Assembly: GCA_002708765.1 (NCBI GenBank)
Contig: PAPD01000040.1
Span: forward strand, 1-64,000
Direction: 5' to 3'
From: Gammaproteobacteria bacterium
Lineage (GTDB): Bacteria; Pseudomonadota; Gammaproteobacteria; Pseudomonadales; Azotimanducaceae
DNA length: 64,000 nucleotides
Position 1 is the stretch's first letter, and every line of letters starts with the position of its first letter. The notes under the pieces were generated by a model. That model had not been told where the DNA came from and did not search any database. It worked only from the letters and a program-made list of their open reading frames with translations. A program made the position numbers and the translations under genes. Positions 1 to 7,601 of this stretch are shown piece by piece.

Positions 1-141
1 TAAAGATTTCTTCCTTACATGACCATGCTGAATTAGAATGTATATTGATCACCTTTGGTTTTACAAATTAGCTATTTTCTTTTCATTAACTTATTAATAG
101 AAAAGAAAAAAATAAGTTGATTAAATCTTGGGTATCTAAAA

Positions 142-218
142 GTCAGTGTAGCTCAGCAGGTTAGAGCACAGCATTCATAATGCTGGGGTCGGTGGTTCAA
201 GTCCACCCGTAGCTACCA
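142..218 (+). tRNA. tRNA-Met (CAT), acceptor stem degraded
   Basis: The cloverleaf is clear in the D arm (GCTC/GAGC), the anticodon arm (CAGCA/TGCTG around loop TTCATAA, anticodon CAT), the T arm (GGTGG/CCACC) and an encoded CCA end. The rest matches elongator tRNA-Met. The acceptor stem is abnormal. The 5' strand GTCAGTG against the 3' strand CGTAGCT gives only two Watson-Crick pairs, three G-U wobbles and two mismatches (T-C and A-A). The 3' strand is close to the usual tRNA-Met sequence, so the 5' strand has changed. It may be a decaying extra copy or a tRNA pseudogene. Confidence 0.8.
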
Positions 219-305
219 ACTCGCTTTATTCGCAGAGTTAAGAGATCATAAGTCGGTAGCGTTTTAACCGATTCTGCTGCTTTCTGACGCAAGGAGCTAT
301 TTATA

Positions 306-743
306 TTGAAGACGGTATACGAGACGATCCGATTTGGTGGAGTGAGAAGCAACACAGATCAATTAGGGACGATTATAGCTTGGTTGGTCTCGCACCATCT
401 TATCGATCTGAAATTTGAGCATGAAAATTCTGCAACTATCTCTCGTCTTCGTATGCAAGATATGACAGGACAAGAATTTTTGACCACTGTGCTAGATGGA
501 GAGTTCAGTAGCACTTTTCTTAGTCCAGAGGGCATTAAGTTTGTTGAGTTATATTTTGTGCCGGGAGCGTATGCTCGAGATTACAGCATGGTTGATCAAG
601 CTATCGGTGACCAGTGGGCGCTATATCGAGAAATTGCACCACTCATATCTTCTGCATACCATAAGATGAACTCTCAGACCGGAATCAGAAAGAAAATTGG
701 GAAAATTTTAAGGTTTCCTGCTTTCAGTAAAAGAGGTGCCTAG
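306..743 (+). CDS. Hypothetical protein, 145 aa
   Basis: I do not recognise this protein. The start is TTG, chosen because AAGGAG lies at 291-296 with a 9-base spacer and no better ATG is near. It has no signal peptide or membrane segment. It looks like a soluble protein with mixed alpha/beta content and a basic tail (residues about 126-145, rich in Lys and Arg). It sits 87 bases after the odd tRNA-Met and converges on the NTF2-like gene downstream. The good ribosome-binding site and normal composition argue that it is a real gene. Its function is unknown. Confidence 0.65.
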   Translation: MKTVYETIRFGGVRSNTDQLGTIIAWLVSHHLIDLKFEHENSATISRLRMQDMTGQEFLTTVLDGEFSSTFLSPEGIKFVELYFVPGAYARDYSMVDQAIGDQWALYREIAPLISSAYHKMNSQTGIRKKIGKILRFPAFSKRGA

Positions 744-769
744 GCATAAAGATCGAAAGTTGTGCTTCT

Positions 770-1336
770 TTAATCCTTTAAATACCGATAAGAAAGATCA
801 TTTTTATCTCGTTTTCCTCGATAAATTAATCCTTCAAACAAACCGTTAGGATCGTGCCCGGCATAGTCGGTTGTCCTGCTCCAGTCATATATATACTGAC
901 GGTGAATGATTCGCCAGTCTTCATCGCGACACTCATATTGATCAACATACCGTCCTGCAACTACATAATCAAAAACCCCCTCGGATTTTTTCTCTTTATA
1001 CGCTTTGACATCCATTACGTCGCCCGACTGAGAGGTCGACAAAAAAGCCAGGACATAGATTTCCCCCGCGCCCTTTCCTGACCTTGCATCAATATCGTAA
1101 TACTGGTTAATCACCGTATGAGAGGTATAGTTCATGGTAAGATGTCCATCAACTACATTTTGACAAAACGGTTCGTAGGGGCCGTCGTAACTTCCGTATT
1201 TTACCTCAGCATCAGGGTGAAAAGCTGACTTCAGAATTTCGACATCACACCTGTCCGCTCCCCTGGAATAAGCAGTCACGGCTTTGCGAACGGCTTGCTC
1301 TGCCAATAAGTCTTCGAGAGTTTTTACCTTGGCCAC
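770..1336 (-). CDS. NTF2/SnoaL-like family protein
   Basis: This is probably a small cone-shaped alpha+beta-barrel protein of the SnoaL-like/NTF2 superfamily. These include polyketide cyclases, dehydratases, ring-hydroxylating dioxygenase beta-like proteins and many of unknown substrate. Family features visible are the early helix LLAEQAVRKAVTAYSRGADR, the 'FHPDAEVKYGSYDG' turn, and the late strand 'WRIIHRQYIYDWSR'. The GTG start at 1336 (188 aa) is preferred because AGAGG lies 5 bases upstream. The frame stays open to a TTG at 1387 that has no ribosome-binding site. It stands alone and converges with the gene before it. The substrate cannot be told from sequence. Confidence 0.75.
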   Translation of the reverse strand: MAKVKTLEDLLAEQAVRKAVTAYSRGADRCDVEILKSAFHPDAEVKYGSYDGPYEPFCQNVVDGHLTMNYTSHTVINQYYDIDARSGKGAGEIYVLAFLSTSQSGDVMDVKAYKEKKSEGVFDYVVAGRYVDQYECRDEDWRIIHRQYIYDWSRTTDYAGHDPNGLFEGLIYRGKRDKNDLSYRYLKD

Positions 1337-1634
1337 GTGATCCTCTAATATAGTTTTATTCTTCTTGTTCTCAGATTCACCAAGCAATTACTCTATATGC
1401 TTCCTATAGATTTGCCAAATTCGATGCAATGATGATAGTTCTCTGGTCGTCTTATTTTATTATCTCGTTACTATATAGGCTTTATAAAGCTTTTCCTGAT
1501 AGAAACTCTGTTAGGGAACTAAGCATTGGCGCTTTTCATGTATTCGCAGTCCGTCCACCTTTAATACTAGATCTGAGGCTCGCTCTTCCGGTTAACTTTT
1601 TAATTCCCAGGAACTGAGGGTTCCTTTTTCTAGG

Positions 1635-2042
1635 TTATTTCGAGCCGAAAGCCATGATCGCGCTCAGTAGCTGTCTGCAGGTAATTTGTCCTAGAAGGTG
1701 ACCTTCTTCTATTATTACTGGTCTTCGTCTTTGCTTTTGGTCGAGCATGTTTTGAGCGACAGATATGATGTCTTCGTCTGGACCGTTCGAAGTAACGGGG
1801 CTTGTCATCTCTGCCGTAACCGGGGCTTTTCCGACTTCACCTTCGTTGTATACCTCCGCAAGCATGCTCTTAAGGCAATCAAGTTCCGAGAGCATTCCTC
1901 TAACGATGTTTTCCTCATCTATTACAATTACTCCTGAGACTTTGTTTTTGATGATGGTTCTGGCCGCCTCGCCGATGGTGGCATTGAAAGATATAGTGAT
2001 TGGGTTAGTCACCAGATGATCAGCTATTTTCAGGGATCTCAT
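1635..2042 (-). CDS. CBS-domain protein, 135 aa
   Basis: This is a stand-alone tandem CBS (Bateman) module covering nearly the whole protein, CBS1 at about residues 8-62 and CBS2 at about 76-132. Each shows the typical 'VTNPITIS...IGEAARTII..KVSGVIVID' and 'MTSPVTSN...IISVAQNML...RRPVI' patterns. Such modules usually bind adenosine nucleotides and sense energy state, or serve as regulatory partners. There is no attached enzyme domain. The ATG start has GGAGG seven bases upstream. The gene is divergent from the iron-type operon that begins at 2223. The ligand and partner are unknown. Confidence 0.85.
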   Translation of the reverse strand: MRSLKIADHLVTNPITISFNATIGEAARTIIKNKVSGVIVIDEENIVRGMLSELDCLKSMLAEVYNEGEVGKAPVTAEMTSPVTSNGPDEDIISVAQNMLDQKQRRRPVIIEEGHLLGQITCRQLLSAIMAFGSK

Positions 2043-2157
2043 AATTAGTCCTCCGTTTTTTAACCACCATATAGGTTAATTAGTGGCCGCAAATGGAAAA
2101 AAACTGAAAACTAATAGGAAAAATCCAATTTTTTTTGGTGTCCGCGCTCATATAGGA

Positions 2158-2190
2158 TTGCAAAGCTAAATAGTAATAATTATCATTTAC
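2158..2190 (+). promoter_or_regulatory. Candidate promoter with Fur box
   Basis: TTGCAA (2158-2163), 17 bases, then TATCAT (2181-2186) form a fair sigma-70 promoter. A Fur-box-like sequence at 2172-2190 overlaps the -10, and by eye it matches 13 of 19 positions of the GATAATGATAATCATTATC consensus. This placement would let iron-loaded Fur block transcription of the DUF4856-imelysin-TonB receptor operon, which fits the iron-linked genes downstream. It is inferred by eye only. Confidence 0.55.
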
Positions 2191-2222
2191 CTCTTTTTTA
2201 TTCAAACTTTGAAGGGCCCAAC

Positions 2223-3938
2223 ATGTTTTTTAATAGATTATTACAGCTTTTGGCAGTGTTGTTTTTCAGCTTAATTTTGGTTGCTTGCGGTGGCGGTAGC
2301 AGTAGTCCCGCGCCAGCGCCTGTGCAGGAAGCCCCCGCAGAGGAAGAACCGCCTGCAGAGGAAGAGCCGCCTGCAGAGGAAGAGCCGCCTGCAGAGGAAG
2401 AGCCAGCTTCCACCGACGAAGACGAAGATGGTGTCTTGAATGCCGCGGACAATTGTCCGGCAACCTCAAATGCTGATCAAGCAGATTCTGATGCGGATGG
2501 CAGTGGAGATGCATGTGATCCAATAGCAACTACTTATGCATATCCAGCAACATATGGAGAGGGAGATTCGGGCGTTAGTTATACCGGCCAGACCGCCAGA
2601 CATATGATAATGCTTGGCTTAGTTGACGCGATGCTTGCTTTGACCGAGAGCCCGGGAGAGGCTGCAACCATTGAGGCGGACCTTAAGTTCATTATCGATG
2701 GCGGAACTACAGATGACCCAACAGCAATCAACACGACAGCTCATGGTTTCGACGTCAAGGGCGGAGAGCCAGTGATTCCTGGCCCAACTTATGGTGACAT
2801 AAGTAACAATAAAAACCTCAAGGACAAGATTGCCGGTGGTAATCTAACCGGCGGTGGTGAAACAAGGCGTCTTATTGACGACGAATTCTTTGGCTGGTCT
2901 GATGGACTAAATGCCGGTGCACTTCCTCTTGAATTGGCTTATCTCTATGCAGCACGTTTAGCGACAGAAGCCAGTGACGGGACTTCTCCTCAAATACCTA
3001 CTGTTGACGGTGTCGTCTCATCGAATTTAGTCTATGTGGATGAGGCAGGAAGAGATTATCGCCAATTAATGCAAAAGTTTTTAAGCGGTGCGGTCTCTTT
3101 CTCTCAAGGGACTAATGATTACTTCCAAACTGACTACGCCAATGGGCTTGGTCAAGAGGGTACCAAGACTTATGGCGCTGGCGAGCACGATTTTGACGAA
3201 GCCTTTGGGTATTATGGCGCGGCAAGAGACATCAACGACTATACTGATGATGAAGCGGCCGGCAAAGGAAGTTTGAGAGCGGACCCTAACGAATATGGGA
3301 ATGGCTATCACGATTCAAACGGCGATGGCAGTATTGACGTGAGAAGCGAGGTGGTATTAGGTCATGCGCAAAACTGTGCGAAGAGAGACCGAGGATCAAG
3401 TCAAGCGACCGATTACTCGAAGACAGCAATGGATGCATTCCTGCTTGGCAGACAAATCCTGAGTGATGCCACCACTAATGGAGTGCTTACTGCCGAGCAA
3501 GATACCGTGCTTCAGGCGCAGATATCTATTGCTTCGAAGACTTGGGAAAAATGCATAGCGGCGACTGTGGTTCATTATATTAATGATACACTCGGTGATA
3601 TGGACGACTTCGTCCCACCTAATTTCGCTAACCTCAGCAATTTTACAACCCTCGCAAAGCATTGGGGCGAGATGAAAGGATTTGCTCTGGCCCTCCAGTT
3701 TAGCCCGTTCTCCCCATTCCGTGATGGGTCTGTGGCCGGAACTGACTTGGATGATCTGAAAACTGTTCTAACTCTAATGGGGGACGCACCGGTCTTGGCC
3801 GACGGCTCGCAGAACGGAGTTGTTCCGTTCGTGCCGGCCGCCAGCGCGATTGCGGATTACAGGGCTGATCTGTTGCAAGCGAGAGATATTCTCCAGGCAG
3901 CCTATGAATTCGATCCAACGGTTGTTGCAAACTGGTAA
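2223..3938 (+). CDS. DUF4856 lipoprotein with TSP3-like calcium motif
   Basis: This is a predicted outer-membrane or periplasmic lipoprotein of 571 aa. The signal peptide ends in the lipobox LVAC with Cys22. It is followed by a Gly/Ser stretch, a Pro/Glu linker of repeated EEEPPA units, then a thrombospondin type 3-like Asp-rich motif (about residues 63-99, 'DEDGVLNAADNCP...DADGSGDACD') likely to bind calcium. The remainder (about 105-571) resembles DUF4856, with 'YTGQTARHMIMLGLVDAML' near its start. DUF4856 genes are commonly found beside imelysin and TonB receptor genes, as here. GAAGGG precedes the ATG. It is the first gene of a probably iron-regulated operon. The biochemical role is unknown. 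Confidence 0.8.
   Translation: MFFNRLLQLLAVLFFSLILVACGGGSSSPAPAPVQEAPAEEEPPAEEEPPAEEEPPAEEEPASTDEDEDGVLNAADNCPATSNADQADSDADGSGDACDPIATTYAYPATYGEGDSGVSYTGQTARHMIMLGLVDAMLALTESPGEAATIEADLKFIIDGGTTDDPTAINTTAHGFDVKGGEPVIPGPTYGDISNNKNLKDKIAGGNLTGGGETRRLIDDEFFGWSDGLNAGALPLELAYLYAARLATEASDGTSPQIPTVDGVVSSNLVYVDEAGRDYRQLMQKFLSGAVSFSQGTNDYFQTDYANGLGQEGTKTYGAGEHDFDEAFGYYGAARDINDYTDDEAAGKGSLRADPNEYGNGYHDSNGDGSIDVRSEVVLGHAQNCAKRDRGSSQATDYSKTAMDAFLLGRQILSDATTNGVLTAEQDTVLQAQISIASKTWEKCIAATVVHYINDTLGDMDDFVPPNFANLSNFTTLAKHWGEMKGFALALQFSPFSPFRDGSVAGTDLDDLKTVLTLMGDAPVLADGSQNGVVPFVPAASAIADYRADLLQARDILQAAYEFDPTVVANW
2337..2408 (+). repeat. Four 18-bp tandem repeats in coding sequence
   Basis: Four consecutive 18-bp units (pattern GCAGAGGAAGAGCCGCCT, with single-base variants in the first and last units) encode the AEEEPP linker between the lipid anchor and the TSP3-like motif. 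Copy-number change would lengthen or shorten the linker in frame. Confidence 0.9.
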
Positions 3939-3986
3939 CTTCGAGCATGTAAATGTTTGGCTCTTTAGAGAGAAAGGAGAAAGACA

Positions 3987-4037
3987 TTGGTAATTTCTTT
4001 GGGCAAGCGCGAGGTTATCCTCGTCCTTGCCCTTTAA
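3987..4037 (+). pseudogene. 16-codon duplicated signal-peptide leader ORF
   Basis: Copy 1 of the duplication starts with TTG after a strong AAGGAG (3976-3981). It encodes 16 residues, MVISLGKREVILVLAL, then TAA. The same start in copy 2 continues as the imelysin-like lipoprotein. It may be a duplication relic, or a translated leader peptide, since its ribosome-binding site is better than that of the real gene. Confidence 0.5.
4001..4035 (+). terminator. Terminator-like hairpin, copy 1
   Basis: GGGCAAG (4001-4007) pairs with CTTGCCC (4026-4032), then one C-C mismatch, one G-U pair and CGAGG/CCTCG around a TTAT loop. Only three T follow, so it would be a weak terminator. It lies between the DUF4856 and imelysin-like genes. 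Confidence 0.5.
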
Positions 4038-4084
4038 CCTCGAGCATGTAAATGTTTGTCTCTTTAGAGACAGGGAGAAAGACA

Positions 4085-5449
4085 TTGGTAAATTTTTTAG
4101 GCAAGCGCGAGGTTATCCTCGCCCTTGCTCTTTTTTTTATGTTAAGCGGGTGTGGCGTGGACAATTCAATTGACCCTGCCGTAGAGCCAACTCCGGTGGA
4201 AACCTCCCCTGAGACTGGCGCCGACGATGGAGACGGTGCGTCTGAAGAACCGGCGCCTGAAGAGGAGGGCTCTGATGAGAGTTCATCAGAGGAACCACCA
4301 CCGGCAGACGAGCCGTCTGAGCCGTCTGAGTTTACTCAAACTTCGATGATTAATAACATTGGAGAAAATGTAATTGGCCCGAATTACGTTGCCTTGGCGG
4401 AAGCTGCAACGAATTTTGCATCAGCCAGCGGTGCTCTTGCTGGCTACTGCGATGCTATTGGAGGGGGTGGTGAAGCTGCCGCTTTGTCGGAGGCTAAGTC
4501 GGGATGGCAAGACCTTATGAGCAAGGTTCAAGCAGTAGAGATGCATCCTATCGGACCGGCCGCGGAAAACGAGGGTTTTCTCAGACATCGCATTAATTCA
4601 TACGCGAGCGGCCCCTTAAGTCCCTGCGGGATTGATCAGTCTGCGGCAAGTGTTGATGATCCAAATTTCGACATAACTAGCCGATCTCTAAATCAGAGAG
4701 GCGTTGGAGCAATAGAATATCTCCTTTACGAAGAGACGCTGCTGCATAGGTGTAGTGCTGGAAACCCAATAGTGGAAGGGTGGAACGATCTAGGAGAAAC
4801 GGATCGTAAAAGGGACCGGTGTCTGGCTGCGCAGCTAATCGCTGAAGACTTAGCTGGTGCCGCAGCTTTAACGAGAGACCGTTGGTCCGAGTACCTCTCA
4901 GAATTCAGCTCTGAGTCAAATGTCGGAGCTAGCACTCAACTTATGACCGACGCATTCTTTGTTTTGGACAAATTAGTGAAAGACCAAAAGCTTGGTCTCC
5001 CATTGGGAATAAATCCAACGTGCAGGCTTATAACCTGTCCAGATTCAATAGAGTCAGAATACAGCCTTAATTCTCTTGTAAATGTGAGAGACAATCTCGT
5101 CTCGTTTAGGAATCTCTTCTCTGGGGCGGCTGGTCAAGGATTCGACGATTTCATTCGAGCAGAGGGCTTCCCCGAGGTCTCGGAGAGAATGCTAAGGAAC
5201 GCGGATAACGCTATTTCGATAGCAAATTCCCTGACTGGATCATTGGCTGAGGAGTCTTCGAGAATTACATCGAGCGCTGAAGAAACAGCTTGCAGTAACG
5301 CTTTTGCGAGCCCAGATTCCGCGAGTAGTGATTATGGTGCTTGTAGGTTGGCCGGGGCAGTCAAGAGAGTAACCGACGATTTGAAAATTGATTTTGTAAC
5401 GATCACAGGAACTAACATTCCTGAGGGAGCTCAATCCGACAATGATTAA
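4085..5449 (+). CDS. Imelysin-like lipoprotein
   Basis: This is a periplasm-facing lipoprotein of 454 aa in the imelysin/peptidase M75-like family, associated with iron uptake. The TTG start at 4085 is preferred to the ATG at 4052. It follows GGGAG with a 7-base spacer and gives a proper signal peptide ending in the lipobox MLSGC. An acidic Pro/Glu/Ser linker follows. The core shows the paired helices of the family, including 'EMHPIGP' near residue 155. The usual GxHxxE signature appears as 'GVGAIEYLLY' near residue 206, so the His is replaced by Gly and metal binding may differ. The last 8 bases overlap the TonB receptor start, which indicates translational coupling. Confidence 0.82.
   Translation: MVNFLGKREVILALALFFMLSGCGVDNSIDPAVEPTPVETSPETGADDGDGASEEPAPEEEGSDESSSEEPPPADEPSEPSEFTQTSMINNIGENVIGPNYVALAEAATNFASASGALAGYCDAIGGGGEAAALSEAKSGWQDLMSKVQAVEMHPIGPAAENEGFLRHRINSYASGPLSPCGIDQSAASVDDPNFDITSRSLNQRGVGAIEYLLYEETLLHRCSAGNPIVEGWNDLGETDRKRDRCLAAQLIAEDLAGAAALTRDRWSEYLSEFSSESNVGASTQLMTDAFFVLDKLVKDQKLGLPLGINPTCRLITCPDSIESEYSLNSLVNVRDNLVSFRNLFSGAAGQGFDDFIRAEGFPEVSERMLRNADNAISIANSLTGSLAEESSRITSSAEETACSNAFASPDSASSDYGACRLAGAVKRVTDDLKIDFVTITGTNIPEGAQSDND
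4101..4138 (+). terminator. Terminator-like hairpin inside imelysin-like start
   Basis: GCAAG/CTTGC and GCGAGG/CCTCGC pair around a TTAT loop with one C-C mismatch, and eight T follow at 4131-4138. It has the shape of an intrinsic terminator yet lies within the signal-peptide codons of the imelysin-like gene. It could be an attenuator, or just coding sequence with this folding. Confidence 0.55.
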
Positions 5450-7601
5450 AAAGATTGCTTTAAAACATGTGGTGGTGATAGTGGGCTTGCTGGTGTCCTA
5501 CGCCTATGCTGAGCGAAACGATTTAGAGGAGATAGTGGTAATCGGTTCCGAGGATGAAATAATAAAAGTTCCTGGGTCTGGAGCATTGCTTAATGAAGAT
5601 GATCTAGAGCGTTTTGATTACGTTGACCTGCACCAGGCACTTTCCTCTGTTCCAGGAGTTTATGTTCGCGAAGAAGATGGTTTTGGATTAAGACCGAATA
5701 TTGGCATCCGAGGAGCAACGCCTGACAGAAGTCAAAAAATTACTATTTTGGAAGACGGTATTCTGATCACTCCCGCCCCATACTCAGCTCCTGCCGCATA
5801 TTATGTTCCGAACATTAGCAGGATGGAAAATATTGAGATACTTAAAGGTCCTAGTGCTATCAGGCAGGGTCCGCATACGGTGGCTGGAGCGATCAATTTT
5901 GTGACAAAGCCTATAATAGAAGGACTTTCCAATCAGATAGACCTCAGTTTCGGATCGGATGAATATTACAAGTTACAGGGTAACTTCAGTGGGTTTGAAG
6001 ATAAAACCGGCTGGCAGCTAGACCTGAATAGTTATGGTAGTGGAGGATTTAAGGATCTCGATGGAGGAGGAGAAACAGGATTTGACAGAGCGGAGGCTAA
6101 TTTCAAGATTCAGCATGATTTTGACTCTGAAAGACCCCAACGCCTCGTATTCAAGTTAGGGTGGTCGGATGAAGATGCTGACGAGACATACTTGGGGCTG
6201 ACGGACGACGATTTCAAGGTAAATCCGGAACGTCGATACAGAGCGTCCCAGCTTGCTAACTTCGAGACTGATCATCTTACGATTCACCTGAATTATGGTA
6301 TAGAGATTTCCGACAGTTTTTCGATAAACACTAAACTTTACTGGCATGATTTCGATCGCGCTTGGAAAAAACTGGACGGTTTTATAGATGGTCCCGCTTT
6401 GCAGCGAGTGCTGATTAACCCCAATCTTTTTAGAGACGAGTACTTGCTTCTTAAAGGAGGGAGAGACTCTGCCTTGATACCGTCAGACATTCTTGACGTG
6501 ACCACAAATGATCGTTCGTTCAATTCAAGTGGTGTCCAGGTTTCAGCGAAGTACGATATCCAGGTGGGTTCCGTAGGCCATGCAATTTCTTTTGGGCTTC
6601 GATATCACTATGATGAAGTGGATAGGGACCATCGCCAGGAAGGCTATTATATGGTAGATGGGCTGATGGTTTCTGATCAGCAAGCTCGGGGTTCGAAAGT
6701 TCAGAATCATGCGGAGACAGATGCTTATAGTCTTTATGTCTCTGACGAGATAACCATGGGGAACTGGATCCTTACACTGGGCGTAAGGCACGAAGACATA
6801 GAGGGCCTAAAACGAAATTTTCTTACCGGAATCCTTACGGAAAATGAACAGAACAAAACTACGGGTGGGGTGGGGTTGGCATGGCAGTTCTCCGACAGCG
6901 TTAGCCTAATCGCTGGAGTCTATCAGGGGTTTTCGCCTGCCGCACCCGGATCTAATGCTGACCCCGAAGAAACTACTAATTTTGAATATGGCTTAAGGTA
7001 TCGGGGAGATTACGGCAATCTCGATGTTGTGGGGTTCTTTAGTGATTATGACAATCTATTAGGGCGTTGCAGAGTAAGTGATCCACCCCCATGTGTTCCG
7101 GGAGATGAATTCAATGGTGGTAGTGTGGAAGTAGCAGGAGCTGAGATAACCTATGAAAACCGTTATGATCTGTCTGGGGACAGATCAATCATGCTAGCCT
7201 TTAACTATACGTACACGGAATCAGCTTTTCAGGAAACTTTTCTCTCCGGATTTTCTCAATGGGGGCTCGTAAAAAAAGGGGATGGACTCCCTTATTTGCC
7301 GGAACATATGGGTAGGGTCGAGGTTGGTCTGGTCACCCCTAAATGGAGCGTTACCGCAGCGGTTAGGTCTCAATCAGAGATGCGTGAGGAACCTGGTAGG
7401 GAAGAAATTGAGCTAGGACTGAGTGCCGATCAGTACACATTGGTAGATATCACGGGAACCTGGAATATAAATGAGCAGTGGGAGGCTCAGGTGCTTGTTC
7501 AGAACGTTTTTGATGAAGATGCCATAGTATCTCACCGCCCCTATGGTGCTAGGCCTACAAAGCCTCTGACTGCGATAGGGAGAGTTAAATACAACTTTTG
7601 A
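5442..7601 (+). CDS. TonB-dependent receptor, FecA-like
   Basis: This is an outer-membrane TonB-gated receptor of 719 aa, probably for a ferric chelate. The signal peptide (residues 1-23, ending SYAYA) is followed by a TonB-box-like LEEIVVIGS, a plug domain (about 38-155, with 'RPNIGIRGATPDRS' and 'EILKGPSAIRQGP') and a 22-strand-type barrel ending in the aromatic residue of KYNF. The plug resembles FecA, but the N-terminal signalling domain of FecA is absent, so control through an anti-sigma factor is unlikely. It overlaps the imelysin-like gene upstream and touches the membrane hydroxylase gene downstream (TGATG), so all four genes are likely one operon. The ligand is not shown. Confidence 0.88.
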   Translation: MIKKIALKHVVVIVGLLVSYAYAERNDLEEIVVIGSEDEIIKVPGSGALLNEDDLERFDYVDLHQALSSVPGVYVREEDGFGLRPNIGIRGATPDRSQKITILEDGILITPAPYSAPAAYYVPNISRMENIEILKGPSAIRQGPHTVAGAINFVTKPIIEGLSNQIDLSFGSDEYYKLQGNFSGFEDKTGWQLDLNSYGSGGFKDLDGGGETGFDRAEANFKIQHDFDSERPQRLVFKLGWSDEDADETYLGLTDDDFKVNPERRYRASQLANFETDHLTIHLNYGIEISDSFSINTKLYWHDFDRAWKKLDGFIDGPALQRVLINPNLFRDEYLLLKGGRDSALIPSDILDVTTNDRSFNSSGVQVSAKYDIQVGSVGHAISFGLRYHYDEVDRDHRQEGYYMVDGLMVSDQQARGSKVQNHAETDAYSLYVSDEITMGNWILTLGVRHEDIEGLKRNFLTGILTENEQNKTTGGVGLAWQFSDSVSLIAGVYQGFSPAAPGSNADPEETTNFEYGLRYRGDYGNLDVVGFFSDYDNLLGRCRVSDPPPCVPGDEFNGGSVEVAGAEITYENRYDLSGDRSIMLAFNYTYTESAFQETFLSGFSQWGLVKKGDGLPYLPEHMGRVEVGLVTPKWSVTAAVRSQSEMREEPGREEIELGLSADQYTLVDITGTWNINEQWEAQVLVQNVFDEDAIVSHRPYGARPTKPLTAIGRVKYNF

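Larger units (their letters stand above)
3936..4133 (+). repeat. Tandem duplication, ~99-bp unit, two copies
   Basis: Copy 1 (3936-4034) and copy 2 (4035 to about 4133) differ at about 11 positions by eye, including one single-base gap. Each unit holds TAAC(T/C)TCGAGCATG, a small CTCT/AGAG inverted repeat, a ribosome-binding site, a TTG start, the first signal-peptide codons and a large hairpin. Copy 1 begins on the stop codon of the DUF4856 gene. Copy 2 runs into the imelysin-like gene. Confidence 0.92.

Noticed and set aside
1429-1617. 62-codon ORF between the NTF2-like and CBS genes
   Set aside because: It has no ribosome-binding site, no recognisable domain, and lies in an AT-rich gap.
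2198-2529. Antisense ORFs rich in Ser/Gly and Leu/Pro repeats
   Set aside because: They are shadows of the 18-bp repeats in the lipoprotein gene on the other strand.
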